A stretch of DNA of 64,000 bases from Phlegmacium glaucopus (taxonomy: Eukaryota; Basidiomycota; Agaricomycetes; Agaricales; Cortinariaceae), in contig MU130378.1 of assembly GCA_015039465.1 (NCBI GenBank), positions 1,120,570 to 1,184,569 on the forward strand. The letters run 5' to 3'. Under the pieces are notes generated by a model. That model was given only the letters and a program-made list of their open reading frames with translations. It had not been told where the DNA came from and ran no database searches. Of this stretch, positions 61,933-64,000 are shown piece after piece. The number at the start of each line of letters is the position of its first letter. Positions within the stretch are counted from its first letter, which is position 1. A program made the position numbers and the translations under genes.

Positions 61933-64000
61933 ATGTGCGGAATTTTGGTCTCTGCTCGTGCCATCTCTGGTGTGCATGGCGAAGAAGAGACATTCGAGAA
62001 GAGACGCATCGAACTAGAAGAGATGAACTCAGCACGCGGTATGTGTGTGCTGTAATTCGTTGTTGGCGCTTAAGGCTGAGCTAGTTGCGTTACCTTCAGG
62101 ACCTGACGCACAAAGTAACCACGCCGTTGATCTCTCTTTCTCCTTCGACTCGTCGACGCCATGCTCGAATAATTCTGATATTCCGAACGAAGGCGATGCA
62201 CAAAGTAAACTTAGGATCGCATTTTACGCGTCGGAGCTACGATTGCGAGGCACGTCTTCCATCGTGCAACCTCACCTCAAAAATGGCAATGTCCTTTGCT
62301 GGAATGGAGAGGTGCTAGGATCATACCTCATTGTCATGCGTCGTTTGATATTCTAAATCCTAAGACATAGATATTTGAAGGACTAGAGGTTCATCTCTCA
62401 GTTTGATGCCCATCCATGTATTCTAATAAATTCATTATCCAGATCTCTTCGGAGGAAAATGACGGATCGAAGATATTTGACAAACTTTGCTGTCTTGAAA
62501 CGCCTGAGCAGATTCGAGATCTCTTTAGCAGAATCGAAGGACCGTAAGTGATTCTCGTTTGATCTCGTTGAAATGTGTGTCAATCACTGCATGTCAGCTA
62601 TGCCTTTGTCTTCTACCATGTACGTCGAGGGAAAATAAATGCTGGTTTGGTATTGAAATAAGTTGTTGTAGGCAAGCACTCAAAGGCTGTATTTTGCTCG
62701 TGACCCTCTAGGCCGCAGATCTCTCCTTCTCCATCGACCAACAAACGATTTACCCTATTTTCTCCTTTCTTCCGTCTCCACAGGGAACAATTCTGACCAT
62801 CAGTTCGAAGAATTATCAACGGAGCATATTTATATCATCGATCTCAAGCTGCTGACGGGAGTTTATCATGACGTGCGTAAAACATTCAAAAAAAATTCTG
62901 TGATTGATCTGTTGGCAGATATTCAATGGTTTCTCTCAATGTTTGATCTTAATTCCTCGAACGCCAACAATAGAAAATGACCTATGTCTATTTGTAAGTG
63001 TAAGTCGTTGTGAGGGTTTTCCAAAGTTCACCAGGCCATAGGCAAGGCCCGGCAAAGTGAACACTACGATACCTCCAGAAGATCTTCCTTGCATCACATA
63101 TCTAGATCAGATCCCAGAGTATCTCTGTCAGGCAGTGGATGACTTAATTTACCACCTGGACAGAAGCGTCTTACTTCGGGTACGCGATATACCACATTCT
63201 CCGTGAGTAACGTGTGCAGAAAACATGGATGAGGGTCAACTTAATGAACATTATCAGCCAGACAAAAGGAAAAGCAAGGATTGCCGTATTATTCAGTGGG
63301 GGTATTGACTCTTCAGTGTTGACATTCATAGCTCATAGGTGGGATGCACATTATAGATTATAGAACGAGCAAGCATTTAACTTATTTCAATCTGAATAGG
63401 CATATACCACTGGAGGAGCCTATCGATCTTCTAAACGTGGCCTTTGAGAATCCACGCAAAATCAAGCTTCAAAAAGAAGGAAATATTGGTGGATTATCCA
63501 AACGGAATAAAAGAGAGAAAATGCTCAGCAAGAATGAAGATAGCCATGAAGCAGAGCACATGTATACCGTCCCTGATAGGACCACTGGACTCCTGGAGGT
63601 AGAAGAACTTCGACGGATATGCCCCGGACGAATATGGAATTTCGTAAGACATTCCATGTTCATAGCCGGGACTGAATTTCACTCATTACAACAGGTTGAA
63701 ATCAACGTCCCGTACCAGGTATATTATGACCAAAATCAGTCCTTTTCACCGACCCCAACTCCAATCTTTGAATAGGAATGCCAGTCCTTGCGTCCAGTTG
63801 TGGAGTCGCTGATGGCTCCTGGTCGCACCGTCATGGATCTGGTATGTTCCGGGCCTTTTTCTTATTCTCTCAGGATACCTACCTTTAATTCTCAAAGAGT
63901 TTAGCTCTTGCTCTGTATTTTGCTTCCCGTGGGCAAGGGCAAGTACGAAGTAGTGTTGGATCGTCGTCAGAGCCATACCATAGTCAAGCTAGAGTCGTTT
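61933..64000 (+). CDS. ASNSD1-like asparagine-synthetase-domain protein, 3' end missing
   Basis: N-terminal nucleophile glutaminase domain plus an ATP-pyrophosphatase domain. The N-terminus MCGILVSARAISG carries the catalytic Cys2, and RGPDAQSN, NVLCWNGEIFEGLEI and YFARDPLGRRSLLLH match the glutaminase fold. The PP-loop is ARIAVLFSGGIDSSVLTF, followed by LLNVAFENPRKI, YTVPDRTTGLLEVEELR, EINVPYQECQSLRPV and MDLSLALALYFASRGQG. The pattern fits animal ASNSD1 rather than classic Asn synthetase. One exon is 18 nt (62371-62388, IFEGLE). The intron before SLALAL ends in AAG (63897). Coding continues to the edge of the window. Its role in fungi is not established. Confidence 0.88.

Overview
This 64-kb window is nuclear DNA from a filamentous basidiomycete, most likely an agaricomycete. 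Almost every gene is cut by short introns of about 45-65 bp, genes sit 60-500 bp apart on both strands, and the proteins are fungal: an AspA/Cdc11-type septin, Utp23, the lysine-pathway aconitase Aco2, saccharopine dehydrogenase Lys1, a YAT-type amino-acid permease and a Pry-like CAP protein. I see 32 protein genes, two of them cut by the window edges. I see no tRNA, rRNA, CRISPR array, intact transposon or plasmid/phage feature. Gene models were built by joining exons by eye; those stated to be an exact number of codons were checked arithmetically.

Layout. 1-9.6 kb: ITC1 (5' end missing), eIF3k, a Swd3/WDR5 WD40 protein, a five-unit polyubiquitin gene, UTP23 and EMC7. 9.6-18.8 kb: a small unrecognised protein, a secreted CAP protein, a Dlt1-like membrane protein, cytochrome b5 reductase, a dual-specificity phosphatase and TVP23. 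18.8-20.3 kb is the largest gene-free stretch and holds a diverged inverted repeat and a hairpin. 20.3-33.8 kb: amino-acid permease, an LRR-RhoGEF-PH protein, ELP4, IMP1, a TTC1-like TPR protein, LYS1 and a basidiomycete-style disordered protein. 34-44.4 kb: two paralogous INO80 Ies1-like genes in inverted orientation, enclosing TIM8, a lysophospholipid acyltransferase, an LRR/F-box-like protein and a large alpha/beta hydrolase. 45-64 kb: an MIT-domain protein, a septin, MSH1, ACO2, an Osh3-type oxysterol-binding protein, GND1 and the start of an ASNSD1-like asparagine-synthetase-domain protein.

How the genes relate. This is mainly a housekeeping neighbourhood, not a biosynthetic or defence island. 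Themes recur: chromatin (ITC1, SWD3, two IES1), mitochondria (IMP1, TIM8, MSH1, ACO2), ER/Golgi membranes and lipids (EMC7, CBR1, TVP23, acyltransferase, OSBP) and lysine synthesis (ACO2, LYS1). Nine head-to-head gene pairs share gaps of about 70-370 bp, so bidirectional promoters are the main regulatory layout.

The unusual signals are at the gene-structure level: micro-exons of 9, 10, 11 and 18 nt, five apparent GC-AG introns, more than a dozen apparent AAG 3' splice sites, the inverted IES1 pair, an oxysterol-binding protein with an altered fingerprint, and a hydrolase fold that appears to be split by a disordered insert. I found no convincing new multi-gene system.
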